NCBI RefSeq assembly: GCF_019038395.1
Contig: NZ_JAGFXZ010000009.1
Coordinates: 1-64,000 of the forward strand
Reading direction: 5' to 3'
DNA: 64,000 nt
Source: Acinetobacter sp. BY419
Lineage (GTDB): Bacteria; Pseudomonadota; Gammaproteobacteria; Pseudomonadales; Moraxellaceae
Shown here in pieces: positions 26,731-35,161 of this stretch. The notes beneath the pieces were generated by a model. It was not told the origin of the DNA and made no database searches. It saw only the letters and a list, made by a program, of their open reading frames with translations. Made by a program: the position numbers and the translations under genes. How positions within the stretch are numbered: the stretch's first letter is position 1; each line of letters starts with the position of its first letter.

Positions 26731-26987
26731 CTGCTAGAAATCAAATTCCGGTTTTCTATCGGTGTGTGAGTAATAGGCGGTCGATATAGGCTCGCATTGC
26801 TTTTTGTCCGAATTTATAGAACTTCATTCGCCGGGTTTTGAAGGCGTTCCAGCATCTTTCTTTATTCTGTCATATGCCTGTAATTATTCCTAAACGTTAA
26901 GATTAAAGCCACTATATGTCAATGTATTTATTCTGTTAAAATACCAATCAATTGATTTTAAATGACTAAATAAATATTTAATTTTAA

Positions 26988-27030
26988 TTTATGTAAATAT
27001 ATTGACATAAAATTATTATGATCCTATTTT
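26988..27030 (+). promoter_or_regulatory. badH promoter with overlapping operator-like repeat
   Basis: TTGACA (27002-27007), a 17-base spacer and TATTTT (27025-27030) form a good sigma-70 promoter. The inverted repeat TTTATGT (26988-26994)-N10-ACATAAA (27005-27011) overlaps the -35 box, so a bound protein would block polymerase. The divergent MarR regulator is the obvious candidate. Confidence 0.6.
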
Positions 27031-27097
27031 GTTAAAGACAGGCAATCAATAAAAAATGCCCTAAAGATTTGGATAAAAATAGAGTAGGGAGACAACC

Positions 27098-27865
27098 ATG
27101 AAAGGCTTAAAGGACAAAGTGGTCATCGTGACCGGTGGTGCAGGTGGGATTGGTTCGGCAACCTGTCGCCGTCTGGCGGAAGAAGGTGCCAAAGTTGCGA
27201 TTTTTGATATGAATATTGTAGCCGCTGAACAGTTGGCTCAGGACATTAACCAGCAGAATGGTCAGGCTTTGGCAGTGCGGTGTGATATTACCGATCGTAA
27301 TGTGGTCGAGCAGGCTGTACAGCAAGTAGAAGCCGAGCTTGGCCCGATAGATGGTCTGGTCAATAATGCCGGTTGGGATATTTTTAAGCCTTTTGTAAAA
27401 ACTAATCCGCAGGAATGGGACAAGCTGATCCAGATCAATCTGGTCGGTATGCTAAATATGCACTTTGCTGTTCTGAAAGGTATGGTCGAGCGGAATTCTG
27501 GCAGTATCGTCAACATTGCTTCTGATGCTGCGCGGGTCGGTTCTTCTGGTGAGGCCGTCTATGCCGCATGTAAAGGTGGACTACTTTCGTTCTCTAAAAC
27601 ACTGGCACGTGAACATTCTCGTCATAACATCAAAATTAATGTGATTTGTCCTGGGCCGACCGATACCGCATTGCTTGCCGGTGTGACTGAAGGTGCCTCA
27701 AATCCAGAAAAACTCCGTGAGGCTTTCACTCGTGCTATTCCGTTAGGTCGTTTAGGCCAACCTGAAGATTTAGCTTCTTCGATTGCGTTCTTTTTAAGTG
27801 AGGATGCCAGCTTTATTACGGGACAGGTATTAAGTGTGTCTGGTGGTTTAACCATGAGTGGTTAA
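27098..27865 (+). CDS. badH: 2-hydroxycyclohexanecarboxyl-CoA dehydrogenase (BadH-like SDR)
   Basis: A 255-residue classical short-chain dehydrogenase. The cofactor motif is TGGAGGIG near residue 13, with NNAG, a catalytic Ser in NIASDAA and YAACK for the Tyr/Lys pair. BadH of Rhodopseudomonas oxidises 2-hydroxycyclohexanecarboxyl-CoA to the 2-keto thioester. Assignment rests on similarity plus the next gene being the matching ring-cleaving BadI. GTAGGGAG precedes the ATG. It is the first gene of badH-badI-aliB-aliA, transcribed from the promoter at 27002-27030. Confidence 0.85.
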   Translation: MKGLKDKVVIVTGGAGGIGSATCRRLAEEGAKVAIFDMNIVAAEQLAQDINQQNGQALAVRCDITDRNVVEQAVQQVEAELGPIDGLVNNAGWDIFKPFVKTNPQEWDKLIQINLVGMLNMHFAVLKGMVERNSGSIVNIASDAARVGSSGEAVYAACKGGLLSFSKTLAREHSRHNIKINVICPGPTDTALLAGVTEGASNPEKLREAFTRAIPLGRLGQPEDLASSIAFFLSEDASFITGQVLSVSGGLTMSG

Positions 27866-27927
27866 GCAAAAACCGCTAGAAAATATGAATAATAAAGTCA
27901 GATAGATGAGTACAGGAAGTTATAACA

Positions 27928-28710
27928 ATGAATTTTGAAGATATCTTATACGAAGTAAAAAATGGCGTGGCTTGGATCACCATCAATCGTCCAGAAAAAA
28001 TGAATGCCTTTCGTGGGACGACCTGTGATGAATTAATCAAGGCGCTAAACAAAGCAGGCTATGACCGTGAAGTCGGTGCGATTGTACTGACTGGTGCCGG
28101 TGATCGTGCGTTCTGTACTGGCGGTGATCAATCCGCGCATGATGGTAATTATGATGGCCGCGGTACCATTGGTTTACCAATGGAAGAATTACATACAGCG
28201 ATTCGTGATGTACCAAAACCGGTTATTGCCCGTGTACAAGGTTATGCCATTGGTGGCGGCAACGTGCTAGCGACCATTTGTGATCTGACCATTTGTTCAG
28301 AGAAAGCGATTTTTGGTCAGGTTGGTCCAAAAATGGGGTCAGTCGATCCAGGTTATGGCACAGCATATTTGGCCCGCGTGGTCGGTGAGAAAAAAGCCCG
28401 TGAAATCTGGTATATGTGCCGTCGTTATAGCGGACAGGAAGCAGTTGAAATGGGGCTGGCGAATAAATGTGTACCTGCCGATCAACTGGATGCGGAAGTA
28501 CAGGCCTGGGCAGAAGAGATCTGTCAGCGCAGTCCGACTGCGATTGCGATTGCCAAGCGCAGCTTCAATATGGATACCGCACATCAGGCCGGTATTGCAG
28601 GCATGGGCATGTATGCATTGAAACTTTATTACGATACCGAAGAGTCGCGGGAAGGCGTGAATGCATTGAAAGAAAAACGTCAGCCTGAATTCCGTAAATT
28701 TTATAAATAA
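27928..28710 (+). CDS. badI: 2-ketocyclohexanecarboxyl-CoA hydrolase (BadI)
   Basis: A 260-residue crotonase-superfamily enzyme of the MenB/BadI branch. TGAGDRAFCTGGDQ, QGYAIGGGNVLATICDLTI and GQVGPKMGSVDPGYGTAYLARVVGEKKAREIWY are diagnostic of this group; the usual hydratase glutamates are replaced. BadI hydrolytically opens the 2-ketocyclohexanecarboxyl-CoA ring to pimelyl-CoA. A second, weaker possibility is dihydroxynaphthoyl-CoA synthase (MenB), but operon context with BadH- and AliA/B-like proteins argues against it. AGGAAGT precedes the ATG, and aliB follows after 12 bases. Confidence 0.87.
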   Translation: MNFEDILYEVKNGVAWITINRPEKMNAFRGTTCDELIKALNKAGYDREVGAIVLTGAGDRAFCTGGDQSAHDGNYDGRGTIGLPMEELHTAIRDVPKPVIARVQGYAIGGGNVLATICDLTICSEKAIFGQVGPKMGSVDPGYGTAYLARVVGEKKAREIWYMCRRYSGQEAVEMGLANKCVPADQLDAEVQAWAEEICQRSPTAIAIAKRSFNMDTAHQAGIAGMGMYALKLYYDTEESREGVNALKEKRQPEFRKFYK

Positions 28711-28722
28711 GGAGCATAAATA

Positions 28723-29880
28723 ATGTCAAAAAATCCTTATATCACCGAAGATTTAGAATTCTTGGCAGAAACCGTTGATAAATTTGCGCAAAAATATATT
28801 GCACCCGGTTTTTTAGAACGTGATCAAAGTCGAGTCTTTGATCGTGACCTCGTCAAAAAAATGGGTGAAATGGGTTTTATTGCACCGGAACTGCCTGAAC
28901 AGTACGGCGGTCAAGGCATGGGGCGTCTGGCTGCGGGGATCATTCATGAAGCTGTGGCCAAAGCAGATTTAAGTTTTTCCTATATTAATTTGCTGGCGTC
29001 TTTGAATGGCCAGATTCTGGCAGAACATGGTCAACCCGAAGTGGTTGAACCTTGGCTGAAAAAACTGACCGCGGGCGAAGCGATTTTTTCGATTGCACTG
29101 ACCGAGCCACGTGGTGGTTCAGATGCAGCCAACCTGCGTTTGAAAATCGAACGTGATGGTGACGAATATGTGATTAACGGTGAAAAGACCTCGATTTCTG
29201 CAGCCGATCAGGCTGATGCTTCTGTGGTATTTGGTCGTACTGGTGCAAATGAAGATGGTGCACATGGCGTGACAGCACTTTTGGTTCCGATGGATTTACC
29301 GGGCATTAGCACTACGCGTTTTGACTGTCATGGTCAGCGTGCCATTGGTCGTGGCTCAATCTTCTTTGATAATGTACGAGTGCCAGTTAATCATCGTTTA
29401 GGTGATGAAAACAAAGGCTTTGTGCAGGTCATGCAGGGCTTTGACTTTTCACGTGCCTTAATTGGCTTACAGGTTCTAGCTGTTGCGCGTGTCAGTCTGG
29501 ATGAAGCCTGGGAATATGCGGCTCAACGTGAAGCTTTTGGTCAACCTTTAAGTGCTTTCCAAGGGGTTTCACACCCATTGGCCGAGTACGAGACTCAGGT
29601 AGAAGCAGCACGTTTACTGTGCCTGCAAACCTTATGGCTGAAAGACAATCATCTGCCACACACCTCCGAGGCTGGAATGTGTAAATGGTGGGGGCCGAAA
29701 CTGGCCTATGATGTCATTCATCAATGCTTGCTGACCTTTGGTCATGCCGGATATGACCGGGGTGTGATGGAACAGCGGATGCGCGATGTGTTGGGCTTCC
29801 AGATTGGTGACGGAACAGCGCAGATCATGAAAATAATTATTGCGCGGCACAAGGTAGGACGTAAGGCTGTACCGGCTTAA
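28723..29880 (+). CDS. aliB: Cyclohexanecarboxyl-CoA dehydrogenase (AliB-like acyl-CoA dehydrogenase)
   Basis: A 385-residue acyl-CoA dehydrogenase expected to convert cyclohexanecarboxyl-CoA to the 1-ene. The FAD/substrate segment is SIALTEPRGGSDAANL. Near the C terminus, where many relatives have YEGT with the catalytic Glu, this one reads QIGDGTAQIMK, giving Asp at that place or moving the base elsewhere, as in isovaleryl-CoA dehydrogenase. AAGGAGC precedes the ATG, 12 bases after badI. AliA follows after 48 bases. The name follows operon context and similarity. Confidence 0.83.
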   Translation: MSKNPYITEDLEFLAETVDKFAQKYIAPGFLERDQSRVFDRDLVKKMGEMGFIAPELPEQYGGQGMGRLAAGIIHEAVAKADLSFSYINLLASLNGQILAEHGQPEVVEPWLKKLTAGEAIFSIALTEPRGGSDAANLRLKIERDGDEYVINGEKTSISAADQADASVVFGRTGANEDGAHGVTALLVPMDLPGISTTRFDCHGQRAIGRGSIFFDNVRVPVNHRLGDENKGFVQVMQGFDFSRALIGLQVLAVARVSLDEAWEYAAQREAFGQPLSAFQGVSHPLAEYETQVEAARLLCLQTLWLKDNHLPHTSEAGMCKWWGPKLAYDVIHQCLLTFGHAGYDRGVMEQRMRDVLGFQIGDGTAQIMKIIIARHKVGRKAVPA

Positions 29881-29928
29881 AAATATAAAGTGCAGGTCTG
29901 TACTAAAATTATAATGAGGAGTAAGCGA

Positions 29929-31596
29929 ATGGATTTCGATGCGGTTCTGATCCCGGCCAGAAAAGAGGCAATGCTCAAACAGGGACACTGGTTAAACCAG
30001 ACAATACTCGATTTTTTACGCCGTGCTGTAGAAAAAAATCCGGAGAAAACGGCGCTGATCAGTTTTAAGCTGGAACACCAGACTGAGCAGAGCTTTAGCT
30101 ATCAGCAGATTTGGGAAATGACCAATAAGATTGCCCTAGGTCTGAAACAGCTCGGTGTGATTAAAAATGATGTGGTGTCTTGCCAGTTACCGAACTGGTG
30201 GGAATTTTCCTTACTGTATCTGGCTTGTAGCCGTATCGGTGCTGTATTGAATCCACTTATGCCCATCTTCCGGGAGCGTGAACTGGAATTCATGCTTAAA
30301 CATGGTGAGTCCAAAGTTTTTGTCGTACCAACAACTTTCCGCAACTTTAATCATGAACAGCTGGCCAATCAGCTGCAAAACAAACTGGACACCTTGAAAC
30401 ATATAGTTGTAGTCAATGGTGAAGGCGAGAACAATTTTGATCAGCTGTTGCTCAATCATGGACTAGAACAGAATCCGTCAGCTCTTGCTGAACTGGATAG
30501 CTTGGAATCTGGCCCGGATGACATTACCCAGCTGATTTTCACCTCGGGCACTACCGGTGAGCCAAAAGGGGTGATGCATACTGCCAATACCTTATTTTCC
30601 AATATTGTGCCTTATGCAGAACGATTACATTTAACTGAAAATGATGTGATCCTGATGGCTTCACCAATGGCACACCAGACTGGTTTTATGTATGGCCTGA
30701 TGATGCCGGTTCAGCTCAATACCACAGTGGTGTTGCAGGATGTCTGGGATGTAACCAAAGCAGTTGACCTGATCCATCAGTATCAGGTGAATTTCACCAT
30801 GGCTTCGACACCATTTTTGAATGATCTGTCCAGTACTGTGGCAGAACAGCATGACAAGGTTGACTCACTTAAAGTCTTCCTGTGTGCTGGTGCGCCAATT
30901 CCAGGACCATTAGTACAAAAAGCCCGGGAAATTTTAGGCGTTAAAGTGATTTCCGCCTGGGGCATGACTGAATGTGGAGCAATTACCACCACACGACTCG
31001 AAGATGATGATGAACGTTCCTTCAATACAGATGGAATTTCCTTGCCTGGTGTAGAAATCAAAATCGTCAATAAAGCGGGGGAGATTAAACCATTAAATGA
31101 ACCTGGGCGATTAATGATTCGTTCATGCTCAAGTTTTGGCGGTTATTTAAAACGCCCACATTTGAATGATACAGATGCAGAGAGTTGGTTCGATACCGGC
31201 GATATTGCCTATCAGGATGAACAGGGCTATATCCGGATTTGTGGACGCAAAAAAGATGTGATTATTCGTGGCGGAGAAAATATTCCGGTCGCGGAAATTG
31301 AATCACTGCTTTATAAACACCCCAATATCGCAACAGTGGCCTTGGTGGCATATGCGGATGAACGAATGGGTGAGCGTGCCTGTGCGATCATCAAGCTGAA
31401 AGATCCGGTACAGGCTTTAAGCTTGAATGAACTTGTGGATTTCCTGAAAACCCACAATCTGGCCATGCAATATATTCCGGAGCGTTTAGAGGTATGGGAA
31501 GAAATTCCGATGACCCCATCGGGGAAAATCCAGAAATTTAAACTCAGAGAATTACTGGCACAACATATTGCCTCAACGGCGGTTGAAGCGAACTAA
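29929..31596 (+). CDS. aliA: Cyclohexanecarboxylate-CoA ligase (AliA-like)
   Basis: A 555-residue AMP-forming ligase. The P-loop is FTSGTTGEPKGVMHT, then AWGMTECG, GRKKDVIIRGGENIPVAEIE and the C-terminal TPSGKIQKFKLREL with the catalytic Lys. It would activate cyclohexanecarboxylate or a related alicyclic acid. In-frame starts at 29890 (GTG) and 29914 exist. I chose the ATG at 29929, preceded by GAGGAGT, which gives the usual N terminus. It is the last gene of the badH-badI-aliB-aliA operon, with a terminator at 31621-31654. Confidence 0.83.
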   Translation: MDFDAVLIPARKEAMLKQGHWLNQTILDFLRRAVEKNPEKTALISFKLEHQTEQSFSYQQIWEMTNKIALGLKQLGVIKNDVVSCQLPNWWEFSLLYLACSRIGAVLNPLMPIFRERELEFMLKHGESKVFVVPTTFRNFNHEQLANQLQNKLDTLKHIVVVNGEGENNFDQLLLNHGLEQNPSALAELDSLESGPDDITQLIFTSGTTGEPKGVMHTANTLFSNIVPYAERLHLTENDVILMASPMAHQTGFMYGLMMPVQLNTTVVLQDVWDVTKAVDLIHQYQVNFTMASTPFLNDLSSTVAEQHDKVDSLKVFLCAGAPIPGPLVQKAREILGVKVISAWGMTECGAITTTRLEDDDERSFNTDGISLPGVEIKIVNKAGEIKPLNEPGRLMIRSCSSFGGYLKRPHLNDTDAESWFDTGDIAYQDEQGYIRICGRKKDVIIRGGENIPVAEIESLLYKHPNIATVALVAYADERMGERACAIIKLKDPVQALSLNELVDFLKTHNLAMQYIPERLEVWEEIPMTPSGKIQKFKLRELLAQHIASTAVEAN

Positions 31597-31620
31597 ATTT
31601 TGAAATGAATAGATAAAGTA

Positions 31621-31654
31621 AACCCTGAATAATGTTGCGTTATTCGGGGTTTTT
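31621..31654 (+). terminator. Intrinsic terminator of the badH-aliA operon
   Basis: AACCCTGAATAA pairs with TTATTCGGGGTT (one G-T pair) around a 7-base loop, followed by TTTTC. Confidence 0.8.
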
Positions 31655-31711
31655 CTTATTCAAAAAAGAGCAGTGCTCTCATAATAGTGAATTCCAGCTT
31701 TGGACTTGCTT

Positions 31712-32389
31712 CTACTTTAATTGTTTTAATAAAGCTTCAGCAGTTGCAGCCGAAGAAGCCGGGTTTTGTCCGGTAATCAGTAAGCCATCTTGCTGTACAT
31801 ACACCTGCCAATCATCGGTTTTAGAATATTGGCCGCCTTTTTCTTTCAGCATGTCTTCAACTAAAAATGGCACAATATCTGTCAGTCCTACGCCGTCTTC
31901 TTCGGTATTACTGAAACCGGTCACTGTCTTGCCTTCTACAATAGAATGGCCTTCTGCATCTTTCACATCACGAAGCACTCCCGGTGCATGACAAACCAAT
32001 GCCACAGGTTTATCTGCCTGTAAAGTCTGTTCGATTAAGGAAATAGAGTTCTGGTCTTCGGCTAGATCCCATAATGGACCATGACCGCCCGGATAGAACA
32101 CGGCATCAAAATCATGATTCAAGACTTCACTTAATTTATGTGTATTGGCAAGCTGCTGCATGGCCACTTCATCTGCTTCAAAGCGTTTGGTGGCTTCAGT
32201 CTGTGCGTCTGGTTCGCTACTTTTGGGATCTAAAGGCGGCTGACCACCTGCAGGAGAAGCCAAAACCACCTCTGCACCTGCATCAACAAAGGTATAGTAA
32301 GGCGCAGCCAGCTCTTCCAGCCAGAAACCGGTTTTTTTGCCGGTATCACCCAGCTGGCTATGTGACGTCAGTACCATCAAGATTTTCAT
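31712..32389 (-). CDS. DJ-1/PfpI-family protein (Hsp31-like type 1 glutamine amidotransferase fold)
   Basis: A 225-residue single-domain protein. MKILMVLTSH, LEELAAPYYTFVDAGAEVVLASPAGG, YPGGHGPLWDL and the nucleophile elbow VALVCHAPG mark the class I glutamine amidotransferase-like DJ-1/Hsp31 group. These act as glyoxalase III, deglycase or chaperone-like stress proteins. The ATG at 32389 follows AGGAAAA; an upstream in-frame ATG at 32416 would add 9 residues. It is monocistronic and convergent with the aliA operon. The exact activity is unknown. Confidence 0.85.
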   Translation of the reverse strand: MKILMVLTSHSQLGDTGKKTGFWLEELAAPYYTFVDAGAEVVLASPAGGQPPLDPKSSEPDAQTEATKRFEADEVAMQQLANTHKLSEVLNHDFDAVFYPGGHGPLWDLAEDQNSISLIEQTLQADKPVALVCHAPGVLRDVKDAEGHSIVEGKTVTGFSNTEEDGVGLTDIVPFLVEDMLKEKGGQYSKTDDWQVYVQQDGLLITGQNPASSAATAEALLKQLK

Positions 32390-32556
32390 ATTATTTTCCT
32401 GTATTTCATTAAACATTGCGAATAACCGATTGTTAATTTAGCAAGTTGCGGACATCTGGAATGTTGTAATACGTTCATTTGCTGTATCGATACGTTTTTG
32501 TTTAAGTTAATTTAACTCAAGGCTGCATCTACGAAGCGAACAGTTTTAAAGATCAT

Positions 32557-33441
32557 TCATCTGCCCATTAATAGATCTTGCTGAAGGTCAGCCTGTTTTC
32601 GCAGGAAATCCCAAACCAGTTTAATCTTCGGTTCGTGTTGCAGATCGACCAGCGTCAGCATCCAGAACGTATGGGTAAAACTGACCTGATCGCCCAGAAC
32701 CACTACCAGTTCGTTTTTATCATGAACCAGAAATTTCGGTAAAATCGCCAGTCCGGCACCCGCACTGACGGCAATTTGCTGGGCCAGAATACTGTTACTG
32801 CGAAAACAGGCAGTCAATTGCAGCGGCAAGCGTTCTAATGAATACAGTGCCGAGCTATAGACCAGATCATCAATATAATCGACAAAACGGTGCTGTTTAA
32901 GATCTTCCAGTTTTTTAATTTTCGGATTTTTCTGTAAATAATGCTGGCTGCCATACAGCTTTAGACAGTAATTGGAGAGCCGGGTAATGATATAGGGACC
33001 AGATTTGGGCCGGTCAATCGCGATGACAATATCAGCTTCACGATGTGAAAGTTTGATCGCTTTCGGCACCGGAATCAGGTCAATGGTCAGCAAAGGGTAG
33101 TGCTGGGAAAACTCGGCCAGTAACCGCGCTAAAAATGCCGTACCGAAACCTTCTGGTGCACCAATCCGAACCCGGCCTTGCAAAGGGTCATGGCGCTTGT
33201 CAATCTGGATAAAAGACTGTTCCATCTGTTCCACACGCGGCACCAGTGCCAGACCTTCAGAGGTCAGTTCATAGCCAGTGGCCTCGCGCTTAAACAGTTG
33301 CGTACCGAGGGTGCTTTCCAAAGCCTGAATCCGCCGTGCAACGGTACTGTGTTCCACTCCGATCAAGCGTGCTGCATTGGTAAGCGTTTTAGCACGTGCC
33401 AAAACCAAAAAAAAACGTAAATGATCCCAATCTACTTTCAT
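32557..33441 (-). CDS. LysR-family transcriptional regulator of the mms operon
   Basis: A 294-residue LysR-type protein. The N-terminal helix-turn-helix is RFFLVLARAKTLTNAARLIGVEHSTVARRIQALE. The rest is the effector-binding periplasmic-protein-like fold. It is divergent from mmsA-mmsB and the rest of the valine/isobutyrate genes, with two good inverted repeats between them (33449-33486). It probably activates or represses that operon in response to a branched-chain intermediate. Pseudomonas uses the AraC-type MmsR instead, so the regulator type differs here. Confidence 0.87.
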   Translation of the reverse strand: MKVDWDHLRFFLVLARAKTLTNAARLIGVEHSTVARRIQALESTLGTQLFKREATGYELTSEGLALVPRVEQMEQSFIQIDKRHDPLQGRVRIGAPEGFGTAFLARLLAEFSQHYPLLTIDLIPVPKAIKLSHREADIVIAIDRPKSGPYIITRLSNYCLKLYGSQHYLQKNPKIKKLEDLKQHRFVDYIDDLVYSSALYSLERLPLQLTACFRSNSILAQQIAVSAGAGLAILPKFLVHDKNELVVVLGDQVSFTHTFWMLTLVDLQHEPKIKLVWDFLRKQADLQQDLLMGR

Positions 33442-33448
33442 TTTTTTT

Positions 33449-33486
33449 ATTTAACATCCTGTTAAATTGCTGTGCATATTTGCACA
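33449..33486. promoter_or_regulatory. Two inverted repeats between the LysR gene and mmsA
   Basis: ATTTAAC-N5-GTTAAAT (33449-33467) and TGTGCA-TATT-TGCACA (33471-33486) are perfect. They begin 8 bases upstream of the LysR start and about 135 bases from mmsA, where a LysR protein would bind and autoregulate. Confidence 0.5.
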
Positions 33487-33620
33487 TCCATCGTGCATCA
33501 ATTTCTATTGGTGGTCAAAGTGTTCTTTGTTAGTCTGCTTAAACAGCGTAAAAAATAATACGTTTAAAACAGCCAGTAAAGGCAGATACAACGACAATAA
33601 CAAACCAGCACGGAGCGACC

Positions 33621-35150
33621 ATGAACGCTATTCATCATCCACTGCAAAGTACCGGATTTACCACCGCCAAACTCTTGATTAATAGTGAATTTGTCGAATC
33701 AAAAACCAGCCATTGGCAAGATATTGTGAATCCTGCGACTCAGGAGGTTTTGGGTCAGGTACCTTTTGCTACCGCAGAAGAAGTCAATGCCGCCATTGCT
33801 GCCGCACAACATGCCTTTGCCAGTTGGCGCCACACCCCGATTCAGGCACGTATGCGGATTATGCTGAAACTGCAAGATCTGATTCGTACTAACTTAAAAA
33901 GTATTGCGCAAGTATTAACGGCAGAACAGGGTAAAACACTGGCAGATGCCGAAGGTGATATCCAACGCGGCTTGGAAGTGGTCGAGCATGCCTGTTCGAT
34001 CGGTTCATTACAGATGGGTGAGTATATTGAGGGCGTGGCACGCGGTGTCGATACCTATACCTTGCAGCAACCACTAGGTGTCTGTGCCGGAATTACACCA
34101 TTTAACTTCCCGGCGATGATTCCTCTGTGGATGTTCCCGATGGCGATTGCCTGCGGTAATACCTTCGTGTTAAAGCCTTCGGAACAAGATCCGCTATCAA
34201 CCATGATGCTGGTCGAACTGGCGATTCAGGCAGGCGTACCTGCTGGTGTGCTAAATGTAGTGCATGGCGGTAAAGAAGTGGTTGATCTGCTGTGTACCCA
34301 TCGCGATATCAAAGCCATTTCCTTTGTCGGTTCGACCGCTGTGGGTACGCATGTGTATAACCTGGCGGGACAACATGGTAAACGTGTACAGTCGATGATG
34401 GGAGCCAAAAACCACGTTGTAGTCATGCCGGATGCCAATAAAGAACAGACTTTAAATGCTTTGGTCGGTGCAGCCTTTGGCGCAGCAGGTCAGCGTTGTA
34501 TGGCACTTTCAGTGGCTGTGATGATCGGGGAAACCAAGCACTGGGTCGATGAACTGGTCAATAAAACCAAAACCTTAAAGGTCAATGCAGGCCATGAACC
34601 AAATACTGATGTTGGCCCGGTGATTTCAACCCGTGCCAAAACCCGCGTGATTGATCTGATTAACAGCGGTGTTGAACAAGGCGCTGAATTACTGCTAGAT
34701 GGCCGTGATGTACAGGTTCCAGGCTATGAGCAGGGCAATTTTGTCGGACCAACGATTTTTAATCAGGTCACGACCGATATGCGAATCTATAAAGAAGAAG
34801 TGTTTGGTCCGGTACTGGCGATCATGCATGTCGACACTTTAGAGCAAGCAATTGAGCTGATTAATGCCAATCCATTTGGTAATGGCGTTGGGCTCTTTAC
34901 TCAAAATGGCAATACTGCACGTACATTCCAGAACCTGATTGATATCGGTCAGGTCGGCATTAACATTCCAATTCCTGTCCCTGTGCCGTTCTTCAGCTTT
35001 ACCGGTTCACGTGGTTCAAAACTGGGGGATTTAGGTCCTTATGGCAAGCAGGCAGTGCAGTTTTATACCCAGACCAAAACCATTACCAGCCGCTGGTTTG
35101 AAGATGATCAGGAAACCACTGGTGTCAATACTACGATCAGTTTGCGTTAA
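33621..35150 (+). CDS. mmsA: CoA-acylating methylmalonate-semialdehyde dehydrogenase
   Basis: A 509-residue aldehyde dehydrogenase oxidising (methyl)malonate semialdehyde to propionyl-CoA or acetyl-CoA with CO2 release in valine catabolism. [16 protein letters not shown], the cofactor region [12 protein letters not shown] and the catalytic Cys in [10 protein letters not shown] are characteristic. GGAG lies before the ATG. It is followed within 11 bases by mms[28 protein letters not shown] tail supports the MmsA subfamily. First of six co-directional genes. Confidence 0.92.
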   Translation: MNAIHHPLQSTGFTTAKLLINSEFVESKTSHWQDIVNPATQEVLGQVPFATAEEVNAAIAAAQHAFASWRHTPIQARMRIMLKLQDLIRTNLKSIAQVLTAEQGKTLADAEGDIQRGLEVVEHACSIGSLQMGEYIEGVARGVDTYTLQQPLGVCAGITPFNFPAMIPLWMFPMAIACGNTFVLKPSEQDPLSTMMLVELAIQAGVPAGVLNVVHGGKEVVDLLCTHRDIKAISFVGSTAVGTHVYNLAGQHGKRVQSMMGAKNHVVVMPDANKEQTLNALVGAAFGAAGQRCMALSVAVMIGETKHWVDELVNKTKTLKVNAGHEPNTDVGPVISTRAKTRVIDLINSGVEQGAELLLDGRDVQVPGYEQGNFVGPTIFNQVTTDMRIYKEEVFGPVLAIMHVDTLEQAIELINANPFGNGVGLFTQNGNTARTFQNLIDIGQVGINIPIPVPVPFFSFTGSRGSKLGDLGPYGKQAVQFYTQTKTITSRWFEDDQETTGVNTTISLR

Positions 35151-35161
35151 GGAGCATGAGC

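Larger units (their letters stand above)
26674..27097. other. 424-bp divergent intergenic region (MarR / badH)
   Basis: The region contains ATACC-N5-GGTAT (26716-26730) near the MarR start and the badH promoter with its overlapping inverted repeat. A minus-strand frame at 26756-26869 with protein-like composition may be a gene remnant. The remainder is AT-rich without other features. Confidence 0.55.

Noticed and set aside
27928..28710. menB (dihydroxynaphthoyl-CoA synthase)
   Set aside because: Related fold and motifs, but adjacent badH- and ali-type genes and no other menaquinone genes favour BadI.
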